Of a stretch of DNA of 64,000 bases, positions 18,072 to 33,000 are shown piece after piece (the stretch's first letter is position 1; each line of letters opens with the position of its first letter). The stretch is from CAXXOK01 sp963666755 (GTDB lineage: Bacteria > Bacillota > Clostridia > Christensenellales > Aristaeellaceae): contig CAXXGW010000009.1 of assembly GCA_963666755.2 (NCBI GenBank), forward strand, positions 1 through 64,000. The letters run 5' to 3'. The notes beneath the pieces were generated by a model. The model was not told where the DNA came from. It made no database searches and saw only the letters and a program-made list of their open reading frames with translations. The position numbers and the translations under genes were made by a program.

Positions 18072-21000
18072 ATGGAACTCATGAAAAAGCCGACGCTCAA
18101 ACTGAAACAAACCGCCCTGAAAGCCGCAGCCCTCCTGATGGGGGTAGCCTTGCTGTGCGGTAACCTGCCGTGGCTGAGCATCGCCAACGCCACCCAGTAT
18201 TATCAGGCGGAAGGGCGGGTGGTCATCGTTCCGATGCCCACCACGGCGCCGGCCGCCACATCGCTGGAGGCGCAGGAGGATCAGATTACCTTCACCGCTT
18301 CCTTTGGGGAGGCGGGTGCGCCCGAAGGCGGAAGCCTGACGGTGCGCCGCGTGGAGGACGCCGACGCGCTCGCCCTTTTGCAGACCGCTTATGACGCGGC
18401 CTTTGGCGAGGGCGCGACCCTTCGTTTGTACCGCCTGCTGCTGAGCGCCGACGGCTCGTCCCTGGCGCTACCTTCGCCGTTGCCGGTCAGCATCACAGCG
18501 GATAAGAGCATCGGTTTTATGCCCGCTGCCGCGCTCGCGGTGGACTGGCAGGGCAGCGAAGCCCATTTTGACCAACCCTCGGCGGTGCAGACCGACGAAC
18601 AGACCTGGAGTACGGCGCTGGAGCTGAAAAACACCGACCTGCTGGTGTTGGCGACCCGCGCGCAAGCCAAGCCTGCCGTGGAGGAGACCCCCGCCCCCGA
18701 AGAAACGCCTGCCCCCTATGCCTTTGAGGATGCGCAAATCCGCCTGACGGCGGAGTTTGCCGGCGAAGCTCCGCCCGAAGGGGCCGTGCTGACCGCCGAA
18801 GCGCTGTCCGCTACCCCCGGCGCAGAAGGCCAGGTGGGCGAGCTGTGGCGCTATGTGGTGGGTCTGCAAACAGAGCAGGGACTGCTCAGCTCGTCCGAGC
18901 CGATGACCCTGACCCTGACCCTGAAACAGGCGGATCTCCGCGCCGCCGCGACGGCCCTGACCAACGGAAACGGCGAAACCCTGTGGGCTGCCGCCGAGGG
19001 CGAAACCGGCGTGCCGGAAACGCTCACCTTCTCTTTGGCGGTTGGCGATACCCTGACGCTGCTGGGCCTGACCCCCGCGGCGGAGGAAACCGCCGCGCCG
19101 GTCGAGCCGCTGACCTATGAAGATCAGGCCATCCGCCTGACGGCCCTGCCCGCCGACGGTTCAGCGCTGCCCGAAGGGGCCACACTGGCCGCTGCCGCGC
19201 TGGAAACCGCCCCGCAGGCTGACCCCACCGAGGGCACCGAACCTGCCGCGCAGACGGAGTTGCTTGCCTATCAGGTAACCGTGATTGACGCGCAGGGCGC
19301 GCCGCTGACCGGCCTGCCTCTGGCCCTCACGCTGGAACTGAAGGACGCTGCGCTGTCGGCCGCCGCCGTGACCGGTGCGGACGGCACAATCCTCTGGCAG
19401 AGCGCCGGGGATGCCGCGCCCATCACCTTTACCCTGCCCGCAGGGGATGCCTTCCATGTGCTGGGCGCCGCAATCGCCCCGCAGGAAACCCAGCCCGGCA
19501 CGCAGGGTGTGTTTACCTATGAGGATGAGCAGCTGCGCGTAACCGCCACGCTGGCCGACCCTGCCGCCCTGCCTGCGGGCGCCGTGTTTGCCGCGACGTT
19601 TGGGCAGAGCGCCTGGGCCTTCCATGCCCGTACGCTGGAGGCCGCCGGTGTGGGCGAAGCCCGCGTGAGCGATATCCTGTCCATCGCCCCGGCGTTTACG
19701 CTGGAAGGCGAACCGCTGGACGCGAGCGCCACTGCCGTGACCTATGACGTGCTTTTCAAAACCCTGACCGATTCGCCGACCGTCGGCGCCATGACCCTGC
19801 TGGACGGCGCGGCCGCCGAAACGGAAGGCTTTGCTGTGACCGCCGAGGGGCTGACCGCCCGCTATACCGCCGCCGGAGCCGGCAGCGCCGCCTTTGCGCT
19901 GCTACTGCCGAAGCAGACGGTGTTCGCCTATGAGGATGATACCCTGCGCCTGCAGGTGACCGTGGATGCGCCGGACGCGCTACCCGACGGCGCCGTGCTG
20001 CGTGCACAGCTGGCCGAAGCGCCCTGGGAATCCGCAGCCGACGCGCTGGCTGCCGTCGATGTCGATCAGACCCGGTTGGGCGGCCTGTACACCCTGACCG
20101 CCGGTTTTGAGGCTAACGGCCAGCCGGTGCAGGCCGAAGGGTTGGCTTTGCAGTACGACTTGCAGCTTAAAGGCACCCAGTTTGCCACGGCGCAGGCCTT
20201 CTACACCGTGGCGGACGGCGTAGCCGCCCCCGTGACGGGCTTTACAGCCGCTGCCGACAGCGTAACCGCGCAGTGGAGCGGCAATGCCGCCGCGCAGACG
20301 CTGGCTGTAGTGCTGCCGCAACGCGCGACCTATACCTATGAAGATGAACAGTTCCGCCTGACCGTGACTGTGCCCGACGCGACGCTGCTGCCGGAAGGGG
20401 CGCGCCTGACCGCCGCGCTGCAGCCCGCCGAATGGGCAACCTACGCAACGCAGCTGCAAGCCGCCGCCGTGGACGAAGTGCGCGTGCAGGCGCTCTATAC
20501 CCTTACCGCCGGCTTTACGCTGGACGAGGCGCCGCTGGATACCGCTGCCCTGCCGCTGCAATACGGCCTGACGCTCAAAGGTGTGCAGGCGGAGGGGCTG
20601 GACGCGTGGGCGGTGGAGGACACCGCCGCCGCTAAGGCTCCCGCCCCCGTGCAAAGCGAGGAAGGCGCTACCCTGACGCTGGAGCGCACCGGCACCGCCG
20701 CGCTCGGCGTCGTGCTGGCTACCCCCCGCGTGACGACCTTTACCTTTGAAAACGACGAGCTGCGCGTGCGCGTAACCGTGCCGGATACCCTGCTGCTGCC
20801 CGAAGGCGCGCAGATGGCCGTGACCGCCGCCCCGGCGGACTGGGTTACCTACGCCGCGCGGATGCAGAAACTGGGGTACGACCAGACCCGCGTGCAGAGC
20901 CTCTACACCCTGAATGTGAGCTTTACCAAGGACGAGCAACCCGTGCTGCTGACCGGCGTGCCGCTCCAGTACGAAGTGCTCCTCAAGGGCGTGCCCGGCG

Positions 21001-24000
21001 AAACGATGCTCGGCTTTGCCCTGCTAAATAGCGGCGATATGCCGGTGGATTCGCTGACCGCGACCGACGAGGGCGCGCAGGCGGCCTTCATCGCTGCCGA
21101 CGCGGCGCAGTTCGGGCTGGCGATTACCCTGCCCGGCCGCACCGTCTATACCTATGAAGATGACCAGCTGCTGGTTACCGCCACACTGGCCCAGCCCGGC
21201 GCGGTGCCGGAAAACGCCCAGCTGCTTGTAACGCCCAAAACCATTGACGATACCATGCAGCCCTACATCGACATGCTGCGCGCCGCCAACGGCGATCCGA
21301 TGGCCAGCGAGGCGGCACAGGCTGCTTCGTCTGTGGATACGACCGCGCAGGATGGGCAGACGCAGGCAAATGTGACGGGCTACAATGCCTATGATGTGCG
21401 CTTCCAGGCCGACGGCGTGGATTATGAGCCGACCGACGGGCAGGTAAGCGTCTCCTTCCAGCGTAAGGATCAGATGTTCCTGAACCTGAACTCGCAGGAT
21501 ATGAAGGTGCTGCACCTTAAAGAAACCGGCGACGGTCAGGTGGTGCCCGAAATTCTGGATGCGAGCGTTGCACAGGACGGGGATGCCCTGACGTTCCAGA
21601 CGGGCAGCTTTTCGACCTTCACGCTGCCCAGCGGCACCAACCTGAGCTACACCTCCATTACCGCATCCAGCACCCCGTTTACCAGCTGGAGCGGGTATAA
21701 ATCCCGCCCGCTGGGCATCGCGGGCAACTTCCATATTGTAGCCTTCAACAAGGCGACCTTGTCGGCCCATACCAACGGCAATATTCTGGCGCAGGAACTG
21801 GTCGCCGGTTCAACCCAATTCGGCTCCAGTGGGTTTGATTCGCTGGAAATGAACTATATCCGCGACTACAGCGGCGTCAGTTCCAACACGCTTGATGGGG
21901 CAAGCATGAGTTTGCAAATCCTGGGCCTGGGCGATACCAATACGGTAGGAACGACAGGTACCGGCACAGCTGCTAAATTCACGGTAAACGGCACAACGCT
22001 GGATCATGCGCAGCAGATTTATCAGGATGCGTCCTCGAGCTTCCATTACATTGACCTTGTAGCGGTGCGCGCCGCTATGCTGCAGCTTTCCAACACGCTT
22101 TCCACGTATTCGGATTCCGGCGTAACCCGGACGGGTTCCAACTTTACCGGAACCAATTACAATGAGGGCGATGGAGACTGGTATTATACAACCGCCGATG
22201 GGGTTGTCAATGTCCTGAACATCGACAACAGCAACCAGACGATTCTGACCAAAAAACTGCACTTGAGCCTGAAAACCAACACCACGCTGATCATCAACGT
22301 GGATGCCGGCAGCGTGACCAATCTGCAGATACCGGCCACGTATTACGTGTATAACGGCACGCAGTACAACTCCCATGAAATCAAGGCTATGGCGGATTTC
22401 AACGGCCATATTCTCTGGAACGTCTACAACGCGCAGGGAAAGGTGTTTTCCACAACGGCGGAGGTGTTTGCCTCTGTGCTGGCCGTAGGCGCGACGGTTT
22501 CGTTCCCATCCAATGTGGACGGCACCGTGATTGCCGATACGGTGAACATCAGCGGCGGCGAGAGCCATCGCCATGACTTTGTGGGCAATCTGACGACCCC
22601 TCCTCCGCAGCAGATTACCGTCAGCAAGATTTGGAAGGATCAGAACGGCAACGTTGTCACCAATACGACGGACAGTGTGACCATCCAGTTTTATAAGCTG
22701 GTAGGCTCGACCTATTACACCGAGTCGAACTGGTATGTCACGCTTAATAAGAACAACAACTGGAGCGCGACGTGGAACATCCCCAGCGGATACACCAGCT
22801 ATACCTTCTACGCGCAGGAAACCAAAATCAACAGCACGGCTGCCACCGGCGATGTGACAGGCGGCCTGTGCGGCAATTACCGCATTTCGTACACCGGGAA
22901 TACGGGCATCCCCGGCACGTCCAGCGGATTGATTACGGTCACCAACCAGGCGGTGGAGCTGACCAGCGTAACCATCACCAAAACCTGGAAGGATGCGGGC
23001 GGCAGCAGCAGCTACACTGGGGTTACCCCGTCTGTGACGGTACAGCTGAAACAAAACGGAACGCTTTACGGCGATCCCTTCACGCTGGACCCGCCCAGTT
23101 ACAGCAAAACCATCTCCAACCTGCCCAAGAAGGATGGAAACGGCGTCACATACGCCTATACCGCGTACGAAACGGTGCCCTCGGGCGCGGGGTATACCTG
23201 CGTTACCAACAGCAGCACGGCGCTTGTTAACAGAATGAAGCCGGTCAGCCTGACGCTTACCAAGCAATGGGTGGGCGATACCGGCTACACCGCTTACCGG
23301 CCCACCGCCGGGCTGGACCTGACCCTGAAACGGAAGCTGGCAGGCGGTGGCGATGATAATACCTTTACGCCCCAGACGGTGCACCTGAGCTCCGCCAGCG
23401 GCGATACGTGGACGGCCACCGTCTCCAACCTGCCCGAAGGGTATTACGAAACCAGCGGCGGCGCTTATAAAACATACACCTATTATGTGGTAGAGCCGAG
23501 CGTGCCCAAGGGCTACGCGGTTACCTACCCGGCGGACAATCTGCTCAAGGCGGTTAACACCTTCCAGACCAAGACCGTCACGGTTACCAAGAAGTGGATC
23601 GACGGCGCCAACGAGAACGGCACCGTAACCTACCCGGCAAGCGGCCCCGAGTTTTACGTGGATGTGCTGGGCCCCGGCACCACCGTGGCCGATACGCTGC
23701 ATTACAGCGCCAATACCACCACGCTGACCCAGACCAGCAAAGCCCTGCCCGCCTACGATACCAGTGGCAACCCCATCACCTATACCCTGCAGGAGCGCAC
23801 GCTGGCCGGCTATACCGCCAGTGTGACCAACGGCACGGGCACGGGGGCCGCTAACCAGACCTATACGCTAAACAACACCCGCAACCTGACGCAGGTAAGC
23901 GTGACCAAAACCTGGGCGAATAACAGCTACAGCGGCACACCCGCGCTGGTGCGGCCCAAGGTGGTCTATTCGCTATACGCAAACGGCGGCACCACGGCAG

Positions 24001-27000
24001 TGCGCACCATAACGGTCGAGAGCGGAACCAGCTCCACCGCCAAAGATGCGGAATACAACGTAACTTTCCAGTACCTGCCCACCCATACGAGCGCGGGGGC
24101 GGAGATTACCTACACCGTAACTGAAACCCTGCCGGATGCCGCCGCCTCCTACACCAAGGCGCAAAACGGCACGGCGTTTACCAATACGCTGGTGACCACC
24201 AGCGTGACCGTAACCAAGCAATGGAAGCTGAAAGACAACAGCAATTACACCGGTTACAAGCCGGTGGTCAAGCTGCGCCTGTGGCAGGCCCTCGCCGGGC
24301 AGACTGCCGTGGAGTTCCGTACGTACGATCTGCCTTCCGGCACAACCAGTTACACCTTTGCTAACCTGCCGCGTTACAGCCCCACAACAGGGGCGGAATA
24401 CCAGTACACCATTACCGAGGATACCGTAACCGGCTTTGATTCCGTGGTGAGCGGCACCACCGTCACCAATACGCTGCAAACGGTCAGCGTTCCGGTCACC
24501 AAAAACTGGCTGAACGGTTCCTACACCGGCAGCGAGGCCATCAAGCGCCCGGCGATTACCGTCTACCTGCTCAACGAAGACCACGCGACCGCCGCCACCG
24601 CGCTGGCCAGTAAGACGTTTGATGCGGGTATCAAGACTACCGATACCTACACCTTCACAAACCTGCCCAAGGGTCGCTTCGTGGGCAATGTGTTTACCGA
24701 CTATACCTATACCGTTGTGGAGCAGGAAACCGTCCCCGGCTACACCAAGGGGACGGTCACCGGCAATGCCACAAGCGGGTTCGTGATTCCCAACACGCTG
24801 GTTACGATCAATATCAGCGCCAGTAAAACCTGGGTGCTCGCGGGGGACGAAACCGCCGTGCCCGCCATTCAGGTGAACCTTAAGCGCAACGGCGTGGTGA
24901 TGGATTCGCTGACCCACACCATGGGCGCATCCACCCTCCCCGCGGCCAACCACAGCTGGACGTGGCAAAACCTGCCCAAGGTTAACCCGGATACGGGGTT
25001 GAATTACGAATATACGGTGGAGGAGTTTATCCAGCCGACCACCACCGGCGGCGTAACCGCGGACGGAGATGCGGCCACAGCCTTTACCAAGAGCCTGGAA
25101 GGCGATCAGTCCACGGGATTTACGCTTACCAACACGCAAATCCCTGTAACGCTTTCCGGCACCAAGAGCTGGAAGGTCGGCACGCAGACGTATGCAAGCC
25201 CGCTGGTCAAACCGGCGGTCACCGTGACCCTGCTGCGCGGTGGCAACCCGCTCAACCCCACTCGCACCGCGACGCTGGGGGTGAACAGTTCCAACCAGAC
25301 CTACCAGTTTGACAACCTGCCCAAGTACAACGCGCTGACCGGCGCGCAGTATGAGTACACCGTGGTGGAATCCACGCTGGAAGGCTTTACGCCCGTGTAC
25401 CCCACCGGCACGCTGAATATCGAAAACCAGCAGAACCTGATCGACCTGACCGTAACCAAACACTGGACGGATAATGGCGCCAATGCCGATGCGACCTTCG
25501 GCAGCCAGTCCGTGACGGTGCAGTTGGTGCGTAAGCTCCAGGGCGAGGCGGATACCGCCTTTGCCGCCGTACCCGGTGTGGCGGCGCGCACCTTTGCGGG
25601 CAGCACCACCTATACGGATTTGCCCGCAGGCGTGGTGGATGCCTCCGGCGCATACCACCCCTATGTGTACAGCGTGACGGAAACGGCGGTGGACGGCTTT
25701 ACGACGCAAATCGCTTATTCCGGCGCGGGCACGGGCGGCGACCAGACCGCGACCGTAACCAACGCGCGGGTGCGCGTGCCCTACACCGCAACCAAGCAGT
25801 GGAAAACCTATGCGGGCGCGGCGCTTACGCCGATCCCGGCGGGTGCGAGCGTGCAGCTGCAGCTGACGCGCACTGTGGAAGGCGCCACAACCGATGTAAG
25901 CGGTCGCCTGATTACGCTGGACGGCACGGCCGATACGACCGCCGGCTCGGCCACCGACGGCGAAACAGCCGCCTGGACGGCCATGTTCAAGGGGCTGGAA
26001 ACTTACACCACCGACCGTAAGGCTATCACCTACGGCGTGCGGGAGCTGCCCGGCGCGAGCACCGTCGGCTTCCTGACCACCATCACGACGGACGCTAACG
26101 GCGCGACCGTCGTCAACCGCCAGACGGAGTTGACCGTGCGCAAGTTCGGCCTGAACAGCGAGCCGCTGGCGGGCGCAGCCTTTACGCTGACCAATAAGAG
26201 CGACGCAAACGAGGTGTACACACTTGCTGCCGGGTCCGGCACCACCAGCTGGACGCTCAAGGGCCTCAAGCCCGCGCCCGTGGTCTATACGCTGGCGGAA
26301 ACGCAGACCCCCGCGGGCTACCTGCCTGCCGCCGACATTGATCTGCGTATCGACGCGACCAGCGGCGCGGTATACCTGGCGGACGGCAACGGCAACTTTA
26401 CCGTGGCCACGACCAACAACCAGGTGGATGTGACCAACACAGCCATCGCGCTGAACGTGGTTAAGCTGAACGAAACCGGCCACGACTGGATGACCACCGC
26501 GCAGGTAACCGCGCTGTACACGCAAAAGCCTGAAGCCTTTGTAACCGGCGCGACGCTGGAACTGTACCTGCAAAGCGATATGAACACCGTGCTGCAGACC
26601 ATTTCCATCACCTCGGCGGGGCAGATGGTGCAACTGGGCACCGCGGCTCACCCGCTGGTGGCGGGCGCGACTTATGTGCTGAAGGAAACGACCGTACCCC
26701 CGCACTACCGCCGGGCCGCGAACCTGACCTTTACCGTGACGGCGGCGAAAAACGGCCTGACGATTCCGATGGTCGATCCGAAGATTGCCTACCGGCCCAT
26801 TCAGGTGCAAAAGAGCTGGAGCGGCACCGAACGCGCGGCCGTCTGGTTCGACCTGTATCTGGCCGGGCAGACCACCCCGCTGGACAGCGTCCAGCTGGCT
26901 GCCGACGATGCCGATGGGATCGCCGTATTCCCCGGCACGGCGAGCATCTGCTACAATAACCAGTATCCGCTGACCGATGCCGAAGGCACGGCGCTTGTCT

Positions 27001-30000
27001 ACACCGTTACCGAGCGCGCACTGGATGGGTACTACACCGTTACAGCGGCGCACAAGACCACCGATACCGACGCGCTGCTGCAATTTGAGGCCACCAACGC
27101 GGCCGTGAGCATCACCATCCACAAACAGGCTAAGGACGCCGCCGGCAACGCCGTCGCGGGCGAGCTGGCCGGCGCGAGCCTGCAGCTGATCCGCAAGGAT
27201 ACGAACGCCGTGGTGGAAGGGCCGTGGACAAGCGGCACGGCGCATACCGTGACCGCCAAGCTGATCGTGGGGCAAACCTATGTGCTCAGCGAAGTGAACC
27301 CGCCCAAAGGCTACCGGGCAGCCGCCAGCGTGGAGTTTACGGTGCTTGCCGACGGCACCATCCAGCAGACGAGCGCGGCCAGCGATACCGCCACCGTCAG
27401 CACGGCGGGCGGCGTGAATACCGTAACCTTGTGGGATAAGCAGCTGAGCCTGACCGTGAGCAAGAAGACCGCTGTGAACGATCAGGATCTGCCGGGCGCC
27501 ACCCTGACCCTGCGGGACGCGACTGCCGATGTGCTGGTCGCCACCTGGACAGGCCAGAGCAGCGGCAGCAAGACCTTTGCCTCCACCGTGTCGGCAACGG
27601 CCCCGGGTACGGAGATCGACGGCTACTATTACACCTTCCCCGCCGGGCAGCAATATCCGCTGGTCGCCGGGCACAGCTATACCCTTACGGAGGACGCGGC
27701 TCCGGACGGCTACCTGAAGCTTTCCAACAGCGTGACCTTTTCCCTGAATGCCGACGGCACCGTGAGCAACATCAGCGCAAATGGCGAAGCTTCCGGTACG
27801 ACCGTGACGATCCGCAACGCGCTGAACACCTACAAGATTCTCAAACAGAACAGCGGCGGCACGCTGCTGGCGGGTGCGGCGTTCTCGCTGTACCTGTACT
27901 CCGATACCGCTACCGACCATATCGGCGCCGCGGTGCTGCCGGTAGGCACCGGCTCCACCCCGATTGTGACCGGCGCGGACGGCACGTTTACCGTGTACGG
28001 CCTCACGCAGGGGGTGCACTACATCCTTAAGGAAACCACCGCGCCCAACGGCTACGCGCTGGTTGCCCCCATCGACTTCGTCTACGCGGATGATCTGCAC
28101 CAGTCGAACCCCGGCCTGACCGTTACGGATCAGGTAGCCACCGTCAAGGTGCGCAAGACCGATATCGACACCGGCAAGGCGCTTGCCAACGCGAAACTGG
28201 CCATCTACGACGCCACCAACACCGTGGCGGTGCGTACCGGCATCGTCAGTGTGGATGAGAGCGTCAACGGCGGCTGGGTTGCCCTGCAGGCGGACTTGGG
28301 CCAGACCGACGCGACCCACTACCTGCTGCCGGGGTACGATTACTACCTGCGCGAGGTGGAACCGCCTGTTGGCTATGCCATCAACAACACAGCCGTGCGC
28401 TTTACCTTTAAGGCGGACAGCACCGGCGTGGCCACGGTCAGCGATCCCAAGCTGCACCTGACCATCGACAAGGCCGACATCGCGGGGGCCGCTGTGCCCA
28501 ACGCGACGCTGACCATCACCGACGATACGCTGACCGCGCCCAACAACGTGGTCGATACCTGGACCACCCCCGCCACCGGCAGCGCCGAGCATACCGTATC
28601 GCTGGATAAGCTGGTTGCGGGCCGCACCTACACCCTGACCGAGACCCTTACGCCGGACGGCTACGCGCGCTCCGAAAGCGTGCATTTCCAGATTGCGCTG
28701 GACGGGACGGTCACCCTCGTGCAGGGCAGCGCCGGTACGCTGGACGACACCAAGATTACCATGACGGACGGGTATAACCAGCTGCAACTGATTAAAGCCA
28801 ACGCAAGCGGCGCGGCTTTCACGCTGTTCCAGTCCGACGCGGCGGGGCAGCAGGGCGCGCAGGTTGGTTTGCCCGGAACCTCCTTCAGCAAACTGAACAG
28901 CGGGTACTACCTGCTGCGGGAAACCACCGTGCCCAACGGCTTTGTGGCCATGGTGGACTTGCCCTTCCGCTTTGTGCAGGACGCGGCGACCGGCGCCATC
29001 ACCCTGACAGTCAGCGCCGCGCGCACCGATGTGCAAGCCTCGACTGAAGCGGGCAAAGGCATCCTGACCATTACCGACGCGCCCACGCTGGTGAAGGTGC
29101 GCAAGCTGGACGCTTCCGGCAACGTGCTGGGCGGCGCGAAGCTCGCCATCTACACCGATAACGGGCAAACGCCCGGCGCGCCGGATCAGCCTGTGACGGG
29201 CACCGCGTTTACCACCTCGGCCGGCGAGGAGTGGCACGCCATCTCTGCCTTGCTGACAGCCGGGCAAAAGTACTGGCTGGTGGAAACCGAAACGCCGGAC
29301 GCGAGCCTGTACGCCAAGGCCGAGCCGCAAGCCTTTACCGCCGGAACGACTGCCACCGCGGTAGAGCTGACCATGACCAACCGCACGCTGGAACTCAAGC
29401 TGTATAAGCTGGACAGCGACGCGGTGAACGGAACCGGCGCCTACACCGGCAACCCGGTATCCGGCGTGGCCCTCACCCTTACAGGCCCGTACCGCAACGC
29501 GAGCGGCACCGTGGAAAACGGCCATATCTGGACCTGGAACACAACAACGTATAACCCTCGCACGCTGACGCTGGCTGACGGCCTGGTGCCCGGCGGGAGC
29601 TATACCCTGAGCGAGGACGCGGCCACCGTGCCCCCCGCCTACCAGTACAGCGCGCCGGTGGTGTTTACGCTGCCGCAGTATGGGGCGAGCGTATCCCACG
29701 TGATGGTGGACGCGCCTGCCGGTACCGTAAGCGTGAAGGTGAACAAACAGTGGTGGAACAGCGCGCACACCGCGCAGTTGACCACCCTGCCCACGGCCGT
29801 GACCTCGCTGGCTGTGCAGCTCTATAGTGCCGTACCCGCGGAGGGCATTACCGCCGCGCCGGTGTCCGGCAAGACCCTCACACTGACCGCGCCGGATTGG
29901 TCGGGCACCTTCACAGGTCTGCCCAAGGTAAACCAGAACGGCAACCCCTACGTTTACACCGTGCAGGAAACCGTACCCGCAGGGTTCCGCCTCTATAGCA

Positions 30001-33000
30001 CCAGCGACGATCTGGATACCGGTGACAACTACGAGTACACCCTGCAAAACGCCGCTTACGAGGCAACCTTCTCCAAGCGTACCGTGGGCGGGGCGGAACT
30101 GCCCGGCGCAAAGCTGCAAATTCTGGACAGCAACAATCAGGTGGTGGATCAGTGGATCAGCACCGATCAGCCGCACGTGGTGACCGGCCTGCTGTACCCC
30201 AGCCAGAGCTACACCCTGCATGAGGTGTACGCGCCCGGCGGCTACACCGTAACCACGGACATCGCCTTCTCCTTTGACGCCAACATGGTGCCGACCGTCG
30301 CCAGTACGACTTTTGGCGGCGTCGATCAGGGCGTGATCTACATGGTGGACGCGGCTACCCGTGTGGAGCTGGATAAGCGCATCCTGATCAACAGTACGCA
30401 GGCGGGCGCGACCCTCACCGGCGCGACGCTGAGCGTAACCCCCGCCACACAGGGCAACGGCTTTACCAACACCTTTAGCTGGACCAGCGGCAGCGATGGC
30501 ACAAACACCGACGGCAGCGACAAACCGCATGTGCTGACCGGGCTTGTGGCGGGTGTCAAGTATACCTTGACCGAGAGCGCCGCCCCCGACGGGTACCTCA
30601 AGGCCGCGAGCATCGACTTTATTGTGGACACCGACGGGCGCATCCGCTACAAGCTCTCTACCGAGGGCGACAGCGCCTACCAGTACGCGGCGGCCCAGAC
30701 CCTGACCATGCTGGACGCGCCTACGCACGTCAATCTCAGTAAAAAAGCCACAGGCGGCGGCGAAGAGCTGCCCGGCGCGATTGTGCGCGTGACCGCCCAG
30801 AACACCAACAATGAAACCGTGCTCGTGAAGGAATGGACAAGCGGGTATCTGGACGACGGTACGCCCACCACCGCCGCGCGCACGCTGGATAACCTGACGG
30901 TCGGGGTGGTGTACACCTTTACCGAGCGCATTCCCGCCAACGGCTACGCCATTGCGGAGAGCATCCAGTTCGTGATCCAGCCGGATGGTTCTGTGAAGGC
31001 GAAAAAGGTGAGCGAACCGGATTCCGCCTATGCCACCGTTACCGCCCAGACCGTGCTGATGCTGGATGCGCCCACGGTGGTCACCTTCAGCAAACAGGAG
31101 CTGACCAACAGCCCGGAGATTTCCGGCGCGGAACTGACGCTGACCGACCTGACCCCCGACACCAACCAGCCCGCCGCGGACACCGTATGGAGCTGGACCT
31201 CGCAATCCACGCCCACGGTGTTGACCGGGCAACTGCGCGTGGGGCATACCTTCCGGCTTACGGAGGTGACCGCCCCCAACGGCTACCGCATTGCGGAAAG
31301 CGTGACGTTTAAGCTCACGCCGGAAGGCGCGATTGCCGTGGCGACCGACCAGAACGGTCAGCCGATTCAAAACCCGAGCGGCGAACTGCAAACGGCCACC
31401 AATACCGTGGTCATGCGCGACGCGCCGACCAAACTCTCCCTTACCAAGGTGGATGACGCGACGCCGCCCAAGCCTGTGGCGGGCGCGATCCTGAAAGTAT
31501 ACGCCGTGGCCGACCAGAACACGACCACGCTGGGCGCGTGGGTGGCCACCGTGACCACCGGCACCGACGGCACCGCCGATGTGACGGGCAAGCTGTCGCT
31601 GGGTCAGTGGTACGTGGTGGATGAGGCGCTGGCCGATACCCCGGCCGCCAACCTGCCCGCAACCCGCACCGCACCCTTCCAGCTGCAGGCAGACGGCACC
31701 AAGACGCTTACCATGGTGGACCCGCGCACCGTCTACTACGTCGGCAAGCGCGACGCAGCCACCAAGCGGCTGCTGGGCGGCGCACGCCTCTCCATCTACG
31801 ACAGCACGACGGATACGCAGGGCAACACCGTGCCCGACCTGAACAGCCTCCTGCTGACCGTAACCACCGTGGATGGCGCGACCACCCCGGTGTACGGTCT
31901 GCTGCGCAACCATACCTATTACCTGTACGAAACCGAGGCGCCCGCGGGCTACCTGCGCAACTACGCGCTGTACTCCGCGTTCCAGGTGACCGACGGCGCC
32001 GCCGACGAGAACACAACCTACTCCGACGATACCCAGAGCGTGATTTCGCTGCGCAAGGTGGATGCCGCGCAGGTGCGGCTGGCCGGCGCGGAACTGGCCC
32101 TGGTGCTGGGCGACGACGCGGTGTATACCCCGGCCGACGTGGTGGCGCAATGGACAAGCAAGGCTGATGAGGACAAGGTTCTGACCGCGCTTGCGGTGGA
32201 TACGCCTTATACCCTGCTGGAAACCGGCGTGCCCGCGGGATACATCGGCAGCGCAGGCGTCAGCTTCAAGCTGAATCAGGACGGCAAGGTGATCCCGCTG
32301 AGCGGGAGCCTGACCGATCCTTCCACGGTTACGCTGGTGTCGCTGTCCAACACGCCTACCGAGGTGGTGTTCAGCAAGCAGGCCATCGGCGTGCTGACGG
32401 CCGAGCTGGTGGGTGCCACGCTGGAAGTGACCCACCGCGACGCGAACAACCAGCTGGTAACCGACGCCCACTGGATCGGCGGCGACGCCAGCCACGTGGA
32501 TAATACCGGCAAGGCGATCCCGCATACCATCACCGGCGCGCTGCTTGCCGATAACCAGACGGAGTACACCTTTACCGAGGTGGGTGCCGCCGACGGCTAC
32601 ACCATCGCAGGCGCGATCGTCTTCAAGCTGGATACCGACGGCACGGTGCTCATCAAGCAGCCGGACGGCAGCTTCGTAAGCCAGAGCGAGAACAGGGTGG
32701 TCATGACCGACGCGCCCATCGCCTTCCGCGTGGCAAAGACCGACCTGACCGGGCTGGCTCTGCCGGGCGCGGTGTTCAAGATTGTGCCCGACGTGGGCGG
32801 CGCCCCCGGCACCACCGCTGTAACGGGCTTCGACCACATCGTATCCGCCGCGACGCCGGTACGGCTTACGGGCCTGAACGCAGGCACCTACTGGCTGGTG
32901 GAAACGCAGGCCCCCGTCGGCACGGATGCAAACAACAAACCGGTGTACTACCAGCTGGCGGCCGCCAAACAGTTCACGCTGACCGATACGCTGCTGGCTG

